Made by a program: the position numbers and the translations under genes
Source: Phaseolus vulgaris
Taxonomy: Eukaryota; Streptophyta; Magnoliopsida; Fabales; Fabaceae
NCBI RefSeq assembly: GCF_000499845.2
Contig: NC_023755.2
Location: 8,122,752-8,186,751 of the forward strand
DNA: 64,000 bases
Direction: 5' to 3'
Shown: positions 1-11,011 of the stretch, piece after piece
Position numbering within the stretch: the stretch's first letter is position 1
Layout: each line of letters opens with the position of its first letter
The notes under the pieces: model-generated
The model's database searches: none
Seen by the model: the letters and a program-made list of their open reading frames with translations, nothing else
Told to the model about the DNA's origin: nothing

Positions 1-1191
1 GGAACGTCTTCGTGCGCGACCTCAACCGTCAGCTAGGGACTCCTTCCCACTGATTGCCTGTGAATTCCTGCAAAAAAGAGGACAAAGAGGCGCCCTAGCG
101 GCCGTTTGCACTCCGACGCTCAAGTCAGCCAGCAAGAAACACCAAAACTAATCACCTCCGTCTCTGAGCACCGCGTATGGCACTCTGAAGGTGGTAAGAA
201 ATAACTGTGTATATGTGTGTGTGTTGTCTCTTTCAGCAAAAAATATTTCCCCAGTCACTTGTACGTAACCTTGAAGCACGAGCAAGCAACTAGAGAGTTC
301 TCTGGTAAATTTGCCAAAAGTTCCAACCCTTTTTCCAACATTCTCTGCGCTATTTAAACTACCCAAGCATTTAAAGCGCCTTAAAGCGCTTTTAATCACA
401 AACGTAACGCACTCATTAAAGCGCTTAATTAGAAAACGTAGCGCATTTAAGACGTTAAAACGCTCGGGAGCCATTATAGTACCTGAATGCTCGAAAGGGA
501 AACTGTATTGAATAACTTTTAATTACCTGGCACCTGACTAAAGGGTGTTTCTATTCTGGCATGGCTGTCGTACACGTGGAGGGCCTCACGACGCCATGAC
601 CCCATCTGGGGGCGCTTCTGCCCACCTGGGGACGTTTCTACGTGTGAGTCCTCCTGCTGGGAGTGCTACTGCGCTAGGGGTGACTTTTTGGGTGCCAACT
701 CATGCCCCCAAGTATCTAGTCACTTACTTTGAGAGCGTATCTGCCTTCCTTTTGTACTCTGCACCCGGTTGCCCTGGGCGTGACTTTCCTCTTGAGTCGT
801 ATCTGCCCCACAGGCGTCTCTGGGGCGGCAGGAACACTTCACGAGTCAGGCTGCCCTTCACTGGTACTATTACTATGGCCTTGAAGCCACCTTTTCCTTC
901 TCTTTACCACTGCCCCGTGCTATTGGGACCTGAGGCCTTCCCACGGCGTCGCTCCCTCCATGGTCTTTCCTACCTATGGGTATCGGGGAACCACACCGTG
1001 ATTACCTTACTTTAGCATTGTTTAATCTGGCGACGCCCTGGTTGGGCGACGCCTTCACCTAGGCGACGCCTTGTCTTGGCGACGCTTCCTCTTGGCGTCT
1101 CTCCAACTAGGCGACGCCTCGCGTTGACTTTGACTCCACCGCCGTTGACTTTGACTTTGACTTAGTCAACGCCCGGATACGGGACGGTACA
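1..1191 (-). repeat. 3' LTR of element A (edge-truncated)
   Basis: Aligns base for base with 12432-13622. In sense orientation it begins TGTACCGTCCCG and its partner ends CGGACGGAACA, so the ends form a short inverted repeat. Sense-strand U3 starts with a cluster of GTCAA (W-box core) repeats (about 1131-1172), then a GGCGACGCC-type array (1029-1122). A TATA-like TTTAAATAG lies at 351-358 on the minus strand. Confidence 0.93.
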
Positions 1192-1206
1192 CAAGCCCCC
1201 CAGTCT
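1192..1206 (-). other. Polypurine tract of element A
   Basis: The minus strand reads GACTGGGGGGCTTG directly before the 3' LTR, the expected plus-strand primer position. The same tract occurs beside the family-B LTRs at 16087, 50139 and 57235. Confidence 0.8.
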
Positions 1207-1209
1207 TAA

Positions 1210-1229
1210 GCTGAAGACTTGTCTTCAGC
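1210..1229. other. Perfect hairpin beside the polypurine tract
   Basis: GCTGAAGAC, two bases, GTCTTCAGC form a 9-bp stem. Family B keeps a weaker version (AGTCTT / AAGACT) at the same place, next to the polypurine tract and upstream of the antisense gene. Confidence 0.6.
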
Positions 1230-1915
1230 GTAAAGACTAAAGCCTCGCCCACGTCGTCCACGTGCCCTCCTGATGATGTGTCATTCTCTGCTGACTCAGC
1301 AATTCTTCGAATTATTGACGTGACATTTTCTGAACCACAGGGGTATTCTTAATGACTGATTGGACATCCCCTGAAATGAGGATGATAACACCTTTTGGTC
1401 TACCCTTGATCGCGCGCCACGTGGCCCATCGCGCGGCCATCCTCCAGGGACCTTTGCGTTTCCCTTGGGCAATTGATCCTCTGACGCGTGGCACGATCCC
1501 ACGACCCTAGGTTAGCGCCTCTCGAGTTGCGAAATGTAACGTTTAAGTTACTCCAAACCCCGCGCTCACCCTACTGTTACATTCATTCACTCTGCAACTC
1601 CGCACTGTTCATCGCCTTCAAAACCCCTTTTCTCTGCAATCGCGATTCTCTCCTTGCTGCGCTCGTCTACTGCCTCCATTCCAATAACAAAGGTACGATC
1701 TCGAGTATTCACGACTCTTCCCTTTCGTCGCATTATAGGATTCATTGAACTGCCTGGGACTGTTGTTATTCTCGTGTTACTGCATTTCTCCGCTTCTTCT
1801 TCCTCTGATTTTTCTCGCGTGGGTGACGCTTCCTGGAGCTCTTTCCCCTTCTTGCCATGGATAAACTTGCTAAACCCTTTTTCCTCTCTTCTTTCTCCAG
1901 CTATCTATTTTCACA
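1230..1915 (+). promoter_or_regulatory. Upstream region and leader of antisense gene 1 (A)
   Basis: There is no open frame of interest. The stretch holds a G-box at 1256-1262 (CCACGTG) and a perfect palindromic G-box GCCACGTGGC at 1417-1426. A likely 5'-UTR intron runs 1693-1900: AAAG/GTACG at the donor and a pyrimidine-rich TTTCTCCAG at the acceptor, 15 bases before the ATG. The same donor/acceptor layout recurs in B, F and H. The transcription start cannot be fixed from sequence. Confidence 0.5.
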
Positions 1916-4200
1916 ATGACGTGCGCGAACGCGGAACCTGATTCTTCTCCCACGACCCCCAAGTCCAACTACAAAGCCTTCTACCCCTGGGCCCCCGACG
2001 AGCTCCTGAGTGAATGCACCAGCCTGACTTCCTTCCAGGACCTGGAAGCTCACCGGGGGGATCCCCATTTGTACAACATTAATGCCTTCTGCCGCACACA
2101 CGACGCCAACATATCCGTCCGTCCCGGCAGGCCAGGGGAACCTGTTTGTTTGGACGACAGACCTAGAAAGGGGAAACCCTTCTTCTTCATGTACCAGACC
2201 ATGTTCAAGCGCGTAGGAGTGCGTCTCCCATTCACTCCCTTCGAACGGGAGCTTCTCACTGAAATCAACACTGCCCCCGCCCAGCTTCATCCCAACAGCT
2301 GGGCATTCGTGAGGGGCTTTCAAATTCTTTGTGGATACCTGGGCATCCCCCCTTCTGTAGATATCTTCCTGCATTTCTTCGAGGTGAAGAAACAGGGGAA
2401 AAGCTTATGGGTAAGCTTTTCCGGGATCGCAGGCAGGATCCTCCTATCCCTCTTCCAGAATTCTTATAAGAACTGGAAAGGGAAATTCTTCAGGGTGTGC
2501 AGCGCCAAGCACGATCCCACAGCTTTGGATGGCTTCCCCCTTTACTGGACGGAGCGCCCTAAATTGCTCAGGGCCAAGACCCAGGAAGAGCTATCTCCCA
2601 CCGATAGGGAGGTAAGCAAAGCCTTGGCTGGGTTGGGGATCGTTTTTGATACCTTGAAGCTGGTCGCTAGCGAGTACAATGCTCACGCCCTGACCACCTA
2701 TTTTGGTAAGGGGCTCTTCCCTCATCTTCCTTGTTGTGAACAGCGCGCTATCGAACGTTTGTTTCGCCGGACTCTTATACTCATTTTATATTGTGCTATG
2801 TTACTTGCATTTCACGCCTCCATGTGTGTTGTAGTTTTGCATAGCTGCTTTGGTCTTAATTCTTGCTGTTTGGTCTGTCTTGATGTAGGATCGGTGATGG
2901 GCGCTTCCAAGAGAATGATGCTGGCGAAGGCAATGAAGGAGGCACGCGCCGCCAAGGCGGGCGCCTCCTCCACCCTCGCTGCTGATCCGGTTCCCCCACC
3001 GACTCTGTCGCCGCCTCCTCCAATCACCGCCGAGGCTACCTTGAGTTCACCTCCGTCGTCTCCTCACAGCCTTGCAGTACTTCAGACTCCTCACTCTCCT
3101 CTACCCATCGCTGCTGTTCCCCTAGCCGCGGCCTCGTCACCGGCTCCAACCCCCCTTGACAAAGGGAAATGGGTTTTGGAGGTTCTTTCAGATGATGAGG
3201 ACTCAGAAGGCGTGGCTCCCTTCAGAAGAAGAAAATCTGTGCGGGTTCCTCTTTCGGTAGAGGCGTCGCCCCAGGGAGGGAACCCCTTCATGGATAACCC
3301 CCCGAGTGCGACCTCACTCCCCCCCATGACACTCCAAGAGGAAAGGGGCGAAGGCGCCGAATCTGCCCCGCCTCCGCCGCCGACAGAAACCATTGCTTCC
3401 CCTGCTTCCGTCGCTGCCGCCCCTGACTTCATCGCCATCCCTCCTCCGATTATGCATCTAATGAGGGCTTCAGCGGCGGGACTCTGCCAGAGGGCACCGA
3501 CAGGAAGGAAGGCATGCCCTTCTACTTGGGGGCCTTCTTGGCGGTGGCCCTTGAATGGCGCGCCCAGGCCAGAAACGCGGTTATGCAAGCTCAAACTCTC
3601 CAGGCCTTGGAAACAAAGGCGACTACTCTGGAGGAGGAAATGAGGACCCTGGGGCGCCAGAATGAAACTTACCAAACCTCTCTGAAACAAGCGCAAGAGT
3701 CCAAAGCGGAAATTGAGAGGCAACTGGCAGAGGCATTGGATCTCCAGGCTGGCTTTTTTACTCGTGAAGTCGCCCTCCAAGTCCAGGTAACGGGCCTTCA
3801 GGAATTGCTCAAAGCTGATGCAGAAATTCAAAAGGACCTGAAGGACCGTTGCCGTGAGCAGGCTGAGAAGGCAGAGCGGATGGAGGGGGAAATGGCCACG
3901 CAGGCCAAAGCTATGGACCTTCTCCGGGCTGACTACGACAAGCTACAGGTCGAGGTCAGTCGACTTCGCGTTGAGAAAGAGGCTCTGGAGAAGCAGGTGA
4001 CCTCTGGGGATGCTGCCGTTGAGGAGCTGGAGAAGGAGAAGAAGTCCCTTATCCAGGAGATGGCGGGTACTTTCGAGGAGGGGTTCCAGGAGGCTCTGAC
4101 CCAGGCGTCCTGTGAGAACCCTGGCATCAATATATCGAACTGCGACCCCATGCACCACGTCGTCGACGGGAAGGTCGTGCCTATGGACGTGGATGACTGA
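1916..4200 (+). pseudogene. Antisense gene 1 of element A (Transposase_28-like plus coiled coil), frameshifted
   Basis: Exon 1 is 1916-2705 and exon 2 is 2889-4200, with a phase-1 GT-AG intron of 183 bases (2706-2888) that is open by chance. Exon 1 encodes a domain resembling Pfam Transposase_28 ('putative gypsy type transposon'): PFTPFERELLTEI, then QLHPNSWAFVRGF and a PPSVDIFLHFFEV block. Exon 2 begins with a basic Ala/Lys stretch, then a Pro/Ser/Thr-rich hinge, then a long coiled coil (about 3514-4100), ending in VVDGKVVP near the C-terminus. The reading frame moves by -1 between about 3427 and 3463, so the present copy is probably broken. Function is unknown; extra antisense ORFs of this kind are known from Tat-lineage elements. 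It is read opposite to gag-pol. Confidence 0.72.
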
Positions 4201-5495
4201 GCCGCTGCCCCTCAACCGCCATCTTCACTTTCAAGCTTAATTCCTTTATTCTTTACGCTTGCCTTTGACTTTCTCTGTTCAAACTTGTAATTCTTTGCAC
4301 TATCCGTACTCTTGCTGCAAATTTGGGTGTTCGTATGATTGCTTTTGTGTCTTTGCCATATACGATTCTGCTTGTGTGATCTTATTCTCATCTTTTGCCT
4401 TCTTACGCTTCGGTTGTTCTGTTTGTATCATATTCGTTTCTTTGCTTCGTCAGGCGGCTTTGTATGACCGAGAAAGGTCGCGTGCCAACCCTCACGCCCG
4501 TGGAGAGGCTCACCTAGTGACGCCGTACCGTCCACGAGGTGTTTCTAACACCGAAACGGTTCTCTCCCTGATTCTTAGCCCCCGGCGCCCACGCCTAAGG
4601 AGAGGCCTGCTACAGTAGTGTCGTATCGTCCCCGGGTGTCTAAAACGTTGAGTGCTTTGGGGGGACTTCGTTCCCTCTATGGTCTTTCCTTCCCATAGGT
4701 ATCGGGGAACGCCCTGCCAGCGATTCGCTGGCGTTTGGCGGTCTTATCTCCCTCCACAGTCTTTCCTACCTGTGGGTATCGGGGAGGCGACGCTAGTGAC
4801 TAACTTTGCCTTCTTTGATTTCGTCTCCCTCCACAGTCTTTCCTACCTGTGGGTATCGGGGAGGCGACGCCAGTTGGTATTTGGGTTGGCGACGTCCGCG
4901 ACGTCTCACGCTGGCATCGCCCTTCACGTCCTTCCGGGCGACGCCTCGGGCGTTACCTTTACTTCGACTTTGACTTTGATTCTTGCCTTGGTCGACGCCT
5001 GACGACAGCGAAGAGCTCAAGGTTTTGTCTGTGCCATCCACGTGGCGCTTCTTGTATAGCTGATGGGACGTTTCGTCATTCGACTTGATCCACATGGCGC
5101 TGTTTGTATGGTTGATGGGGCATTCAGTCATTCCATTTTCTGACTCCTGCTGTACCCCTGACTCACTTTCGACGGCGCATCGTACCACTGGATATTCTGC
5201 TGATACGACGTTTTCTGATTTAATCCAGTGGTGCCAGCGTCATCCTTTCATCTTCTGCCACGTGTATCAATCGTGCGGTGCATCCATTCGCGTCGTTTGG
5301 CGCTCTAACCGCTTTATTTAACTCTTTAAACTCTGGAACTATCTTCATCATTTTCTCACTCTTCATAACCTACTTGCGTTCTTTCTTCTTGCACCCTTCC
5401 TTCTTGCACCCTTTCTTCTCTGTCGAAGGGTTGTTCTAGCCTTCGCTCCCCTCGCTCAACTCTTGCATTTCTGGCAGTCCTGATCTTGTTAAAGA
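4201..5495 (+). other. Spacer between the two antisense genes, LTR-like in part
   Basis: After a T-rich 3' UTR (4201-4440) comes sequence sharing units with the A LTR. Three copies of a roughly 38-base unit (4671-4708, 4748-4784, 4824-4861) match the LTR segment at 951-990 (core GTCTTTCCT...GGGTATCGGGGA). They are followed by GGCGACGCC motifs and a TTTGACTTTGA run like that near the LTR end. From about 5000 onward there is an upstream region for gene 2 with CCACGTGG (5038-5045) and GCCACGTGT (about 5257) boxes and a TATA-like CTTTATTTAA near 5310. No convincing leader intron is seen. Confidence 0.55.
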
Positions 5496-6460
5496 ATGTC
5501 GTCTCACGCTGCTTCCTCCAGGGTCCGTCCCAAAGACTTGTACCCTTGGGCTTCGAGTGAACTTCTTGACGAGTGTTCATGCTTACTCTCTACCAGGGCC
5601 ATAAGGGAGCACAAAGGGGATTCGTGTTCCTATGACCACTGGGCCTTCGCGAGGAGGCATGACGACGACGTCGCTGTGCTCCCTTGCACTCTAGGGGAGC
5701 CAGTATGTGGAGACGAACGGGCCAACGAAGGGGTCCCTTTCTTTTACTTTTACCAGGTGGTGTTCAAGACCATCGGGGTGCGCTTACCCTTCTCCTGGTT
5801 CGAGAAGGAACTGCTGACGGAGATTAACGTTGCTCCGGCCCAGTTATACCCCAACAGCTGGGCCTTTGTCAAAGCCTTCGATATTCTCTTTGGGTTTCTG
5901 GGTTGTGCACCCTCGGTTGACCTCTTTCTTCACTTCTTTGAGGTGAAGAGGCAGAGACACAACCTCTGGGTAACTCTCAGCAATGTACCCGGAAGAGTTC
6001 TCTTCACACCCTTTCAAAGCTCGTTCACCGGGTGGAAAGGCCGGTTCTTCAAGATCTGCCGTACTGATCTTGTTCCCGATGCTCTGGATGGGTTTCCGCT
6101 GTACTGGGTGAGAGAGGAAAAGGTCCTCAAAGCCAAACCCCTCAAGAATCTGGCTCCAAGTGATCAAATAGCTTGCCGGATTCTTGCTGAGGCAGGAGGT
6201 TTTGACTCTGCTACGGTGATCAGCCTAGAGTTCAACGCTGGGACTCTTGAGAAGTACATATGTAAGAACCACTGCCTTAGGAAACCCGGCCTTAGTTACT
6301 TTCTAACCGTGCCTGTCTTTCTTCATGGTGTCTCTAACACGTCTTTTCCCCCGGTGCAGGTTCGAAAATAAACCAAGAAAAGAGGACACGACTTACTCGA
6401 GCGCTGCGGGCTGGAAAAGGGGCTTCGCCTTCCTCTAGTGATGACTCTGATGAGCGCTGA
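5496..6460 (+). CDS. Antisense gene 2 of element A, spliced, intact
   Basis: Exon 1 is 5496-6261, the intron is 6262-6359 (98 bases, ATAT/GTAAG donor, CCGGTGCAG acceptor) and exon 2 is 6360-6460, giving 288 residues. Reading through the intron hits a stop just inside exon 2; only splicing yields the basic, serine-rich tail that ends SSSDDSDER. The N-terminal domain is a diverged paralogue of gene 1 (RLPFSWFEKELLTEI, QLYPNSWAFVKAF, PSVDLFLHFFEV). The exon-2 length (101) and intron length (98 against 99) are kept in the remnant in A2. It lacks the proline-rich hinge and coiled coil of gene 1. No frameshift or stop is seen, unlike the neighbouring pol. The role is unknown; a nucleic-acid-binding or regulatory protein is only a guess. 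Confidence 0.7.
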
Positions 6461-6922
6461 GAAATGGCTTGTTCGTGTTTTTGCATGATTTGTAGCGTTT
6501 GCTCCATTTGTACTGCTCCCATTGTATTGAACATTGCTTGTAACAACAACTTTTCAATGTCATACTTGATTTTTTTTTTTTTTGTAACGCCACTTCACTT
6601 TGCATATGCTTCATGTACTGCGCGCTTTCCTTTCGTCCTGTTCTTCCAGCGGTGCATGTCTTCACTTGGGCGACGCCTGCTCAGGGCGACGCCCTTATCT
6701 AGGTGGCGCCTTCTTTCTGGGCGACGCCTTCTTTCTTGGCGACGCCATGGCCTAGGCGGTGCATCACATTACTTCAAACAAGGAAAGATAAAGGCTGAAA
6801 ACCAAGGCACTTCTTTTTCTCAAACTGGTTTTTCCTTTTATTAGGGTGACCTCATTAAAAAACCCCCGAGAGGGAAAAAGAGCGTCCCCTTCAACTAAAT
6901 TGTTACATACTGCTTACATAAG
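6461..6922 (-). other. 3' UTR of element A between pol and antisense gene 2
   Basis: Holds a run of GGCGACGCC-type motifs (6669-6755) and, next to the pol stop, a conserved block (about 6843-6895) whose sense strand has GACGCTCTTTTTCCC followed by TTTTTTAATGAGG. The same block follows pol in B, B' and H. No gene is seen. Confidence 0.6.
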
Positions 6923-9900
6923 TCAACTGAAATAAAATTTTAAGTTGGCTGCATTCCAACTGCGCGGGATGGGGCCTCCATCTAAAGTCTCCAGGTTGTA
7001 CGAACCGTTGCCCTTAGCCTCAGTAACTCTGAAGGGTCCGGTCCACTTGGGAGACAACTTATTCTCCAACTCGTATGGGTGGGCTTTCCTCATCACTAGG
7101 TCGCCAACCTGAAACTGTCGCGGCTTTACCTTAGAGCTATATTGCCGCTCTACTCTTCTCTTCGTCGCTTCAGCTTTTATTCTAGCTTCTTCCCTGGCTT
7201 CTTCTAGCAGATCCAGGTTTACCCGCCTCTCTTCATTGGACTCCTCCACCACAAAGTTTTGAAAACGTGGTGAGCTTTCATGTATTTCTACTGGAATCAT
7301 CGCGTCCGACCCGTACACCAAACTGAAGGGCGTCTCCATAGTAGAGGATTGGGGCGTGGTGTGATATGCCCATACAATCCTTGGCACCTCTTCCGCCCAC
7401 GCCCCTTTGGATTTCTCTAACCTTCTTTTTAACCCCCTCAGCAGAACTCTGTTTGACGACTCTACTTGTCCATTGGTCTGGGGGTGTTCGACCGACGCGA
7501 ACACTTGTTTGATTCCTACTTCAGCACACAGATTTCTCAACTGCTGACTGGCAAACTGGGTCCCGTTGTCAGATATCAGGCGCCTAGGTACGCCAAAGCG
7601 GCACACAATGTTTCTCCACACGAAATGCTATACCTTATGCGCAGTGATCTGTGCCACGGGCTCCGCCTCTATCCACTTAGTGAAGTATTCAATGGCGACG
7701 ATCAGATACTTCATCTGCCTGATTGCTAGTGGGAAAGGGCCCAGGATGTCAATTCCCCATGTATGGAAAGGCCACGGAAAGTATATAGACCGCAACTCTT
7801 CTGGCGGCGCCTTGTGCCAGTCGGCGTGCTTTTGGCATTGCCTACACCGCTGGGCGTGTCATGCGCAGTCCTCTTTCACTGTTGGCCAGAAGAAACCTGC
7901 GCGTATTACCTTGGAGGCTAAGGATCTTCCCCCTACGTGGCTCCCGCAGATGCCTTCGTGTAGTTCCGCCATTATCCTGGTGCACTCATCGCCACTGACG
8001 CATGTTAGGATAGGGTGGGTGAAACCGTGCCTGAAGAGCACCCCATCCACCAAAGTATATCTTGCGGCATTTCTTTTTACGTTTTTACCCTCTTCAGGGT
8101 CCACTGGAAGAGCCCCATCCGCCAGGTATCGCTTATAGGGCGTCATCCAAGTGTCTCCCTTGGACAAAACACATACCTGCATCTGCTCTTCCTCAGGCAC
8201 ACCCGCGAACATGCTGATGCGGGGCACCCTCTGCGTATCTTGGGTCAAAGAGGAATGACTCCTCGGCCTTCCCCTTAATGTATAAATCTGGAGGACATCC
8301 ACCCTGTTGTCTTCCACGAATCGACGCGGAGCTTTGAGAGTCTCCTGGATCACTGTCCTCTGTCTACCCCCCTTGCCTGAGCTGGCCAGCTTTGCGAGCA
8401 GGTCAGCTCTGGCATTCTGCTCCCTCGGGACATGTATCAGCTCAAGAGCGTTGAACGCCCCCTTCAACAACTGGACGTATTTCAGATACGCCGCCATTTG
8501 TGGGTCCTTCGCCTGGAACTCACCCGACACCTGCCCCGTAATCAACTGAGAGTCGCTCTTCACCAGGAGGTTCTGTGCGCCCATCTCCTTGGCCAAGAGC
8601 ATTCCTACTATCAGGGCTTCATATTCTGCCTGATTGTTGCTCGCCTTGAAAGCAAAGCGCAGGGCCTGCTCGATCAGTATGCCGTCGGGTCCCTCCAAGA
8701 CTATTCCCGCACCGCTCCCTTGTTGGTTTGAAGAGCCATCAACCGAGAGCAGCCACTGCGAACTCGCTTCCACCTCTTGCTCACCTCCGGGCGAAAGCTC
8801 TGCTACAAAATCCGCGTACACCTGCCCTTTGATGGATCCTCTAGGCTCGTACTGGATGTCGAATTCTGACAGTTCCACCGCCCAGCGTACCATTCTTCCT
8901 GCTACATCAGGTTTCTGCAGCACTTTCTGTATGGGGAGGTTGGTCATCACCACCACCGTGAAGCTGTGGAAGTAATGACGGAGCCTCCTAGCAGAGAACA
9001 CCACCGCCAGCGCCGCCTTCTCTAGCGCTTGGTACCTCGTCTCAGCCCCCTGTAAGGCCTTGCTTACGAAGTAGATGGGCTTCTGACTGTGGTCCTGCTC
9101 TTGGACCAACACGGAACTGATGGCCCGCTCCGTGACAGTAAAATATAACCGGAGGGGCACACCCGCTACCGGCTTGCAGAGGATCGGTGGCGTCGCCAGG
9201 TACTCCTTCAACTTAATGAAAGCCGCTTCGCATTCATCAGTCCATGCAAAGCGACTGTTCCTCTTGAGGCACTGGAAGTACGGGTGCCCCTTCTCTCCTC
9301 CGGCGGAAACAAACCTCGAGAGCGCCGTCATCCGCCCTGTCAGCTGTTGCACCTCCTTGCACGTCGGGCTCCGCATGGCGATAATAGCCGCACACTTGTC
9401 GGGGTTCGCCTCTATCCCCCTCTCGGTGAGCAGAAAACCCAAGAACTTATCGGCCTCTACCCCGAAAACACACTTCTCGGGATTCAACTTGAGGCGGTAC
9501 TTGGATATTGTGTGGAACAACTCCTCCAGGTCTGCCATGTGCTGCACCCTATTTTGCGACGCCACCACCATGTCGTCTACATAGGCGTACACATTCCTCC
9601 CAAGCATTGGCACCAGGACCTTGTCCATTAGCCTCTGGTACGTGGCGCCCGCATTTTTCAGCCCGAAGGGCATCACCTTATAGCAGTAACTGCATGTCTC
9701 AGTCATGAATGCAGTCTTGCTCTCGTCTCTTGGGTGCATCTTGATTTGGTTGTACCCTGAAAAGGCGTCCAGGAAACTTAGCACCTTGCTGCCGGACGCA
9801 CTGTCTACCAAGGCGTCGATGCTGGGCAGCGGATACATGTCCTTTGGGCATGCCTTGTTCAGGTCCGTGAAGTCAACACACATCCTCCACTTTCCGTTCG

Positions 9901-11011
9901 CCTTTTTCACCAAGACGACATTGGCGAGCCACTCAGGGTACTGAATCTCCCTGATGTGGCCAGCGCTCAGCAGCTTCTGCGTTTCGTCTTTCACCACCTG
10001 TTGTCGTTCCTCATTGAACTTTCTCCTTCTCTGACGCACGGGGCGGACCGTGGCGTCCATGCTGAGGTGGTGACACAGGAAATCGGGGTCGATGCCTGGC
10101 ATATCCGAGGCGGACCATGCGAAGGCGTCCAGGTGGCGTGAAATCACTTCTGCCACCCCCTCCTGTTCTTATGGGCTTAGCGAACTTCCTAACTTGAAAG
10201 TCTTGCCGCCAATCTCCCTTTCTACGGCGCTAGCCGCAGGCTGCTCCCTGCTATTATCTTCGACAGGCGCCGCCTCTTCCATGGGCGCCGCCTCTTCCAC
10301 GGGCGCCGCGTCGTCAGGGCCTCCCTCCATTAGCATATCTGCTTCGGGCATCGCCCTCTCCACTATGACCTCTTCAGGCGTCAGCCCAGTGGGCGTCGCC
10401 TCAATCATCGTCGCGTCCACGCTCGGCGGACGTTCATACACCATGAATACGCCTCTCTTCGTTTTCAGGCTGTTTTCATAGCATTTCCTCGCCTCCTCCT
10501 GGTCTGACCTGATGACTATCACCCGGCCACTGAGGTCCGGCAGCTTCATCTTCATGTGACGGGTGGAGGACACTGCGCTCAGACGGTTTAACGCCGGTCT
10601 GCCCAACAAAATATTGTAGGCGGAATTAGCGTTCACGACGAGGTACCGGATGCTCTCGGTACGGGAGGCCTCTCCGTCTATGAACGTAGTCCTCAACTCC
10701 AGGTACCCCCGGACTTCTACCTGGTTATCCCCGAACCCATACAAGCACCCAGTATATGGACTCAACAGATCGGGGGACAGCCGTAACTTATTAAAGGTCG
10801 ACAGAAACATGACATCTGCCGAACTTCCTTGGTCTACAAGCACTCTGTGCACCTTCCTTCCGGCGGTGACGACTGAGATGACAACGGGGTCGTTGTCGTG
10901 GGGTACCACATCTCGGAGGTCTCTTCTTGTGAACACAATATCTGACTCCCATGGCTCCCCCGAGAGCCTCTCTTCGATTGAATTCACCCCCCTCGCGTAT
11001 TTCTTCCGCTC
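6923..11011 (-). pseudogene. pol: pol of element A: protease, RT, RNase H, second RNase H, integrase
   Basis: Protease carries VDQGSSADV (10811-10838), with DQG in place of the usual DTG/DSG. RT has FVDFTDLNKACPKD-type sequence and the YVDD catalytic box at 9572-9583. The normal RNase H is followed by a second RNase H domain (VDGSSNQQGSG near 8732-8743, then AEYEAL, KSDS and NARADLL), a Tat-lineage hallmark. Integrase has an HHCC finger, catalytic Asp near 7748, DNGTQF (7553-7570), the NGQVES glutamate (about 7456-7480), and a C-terminal GPF motif. In-frame stops occur at 10169-10171, at 7856-7858 (CGA to TGA against A2) and near 7627-7637. Gag is fused upstream across a deletion-induced frameshift at about 11011. 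It is not functional as read. Confidence 0.88.

Noticed and set aside
545..1015. 156-codon open frame in the A LTR, repeated at 12976-13446 and in other family-A LTRs
   Set aside because: Lies antisense in the LTR and is duplicated only because LTRs are repeats; no domain, no start context, frame varies in A2.
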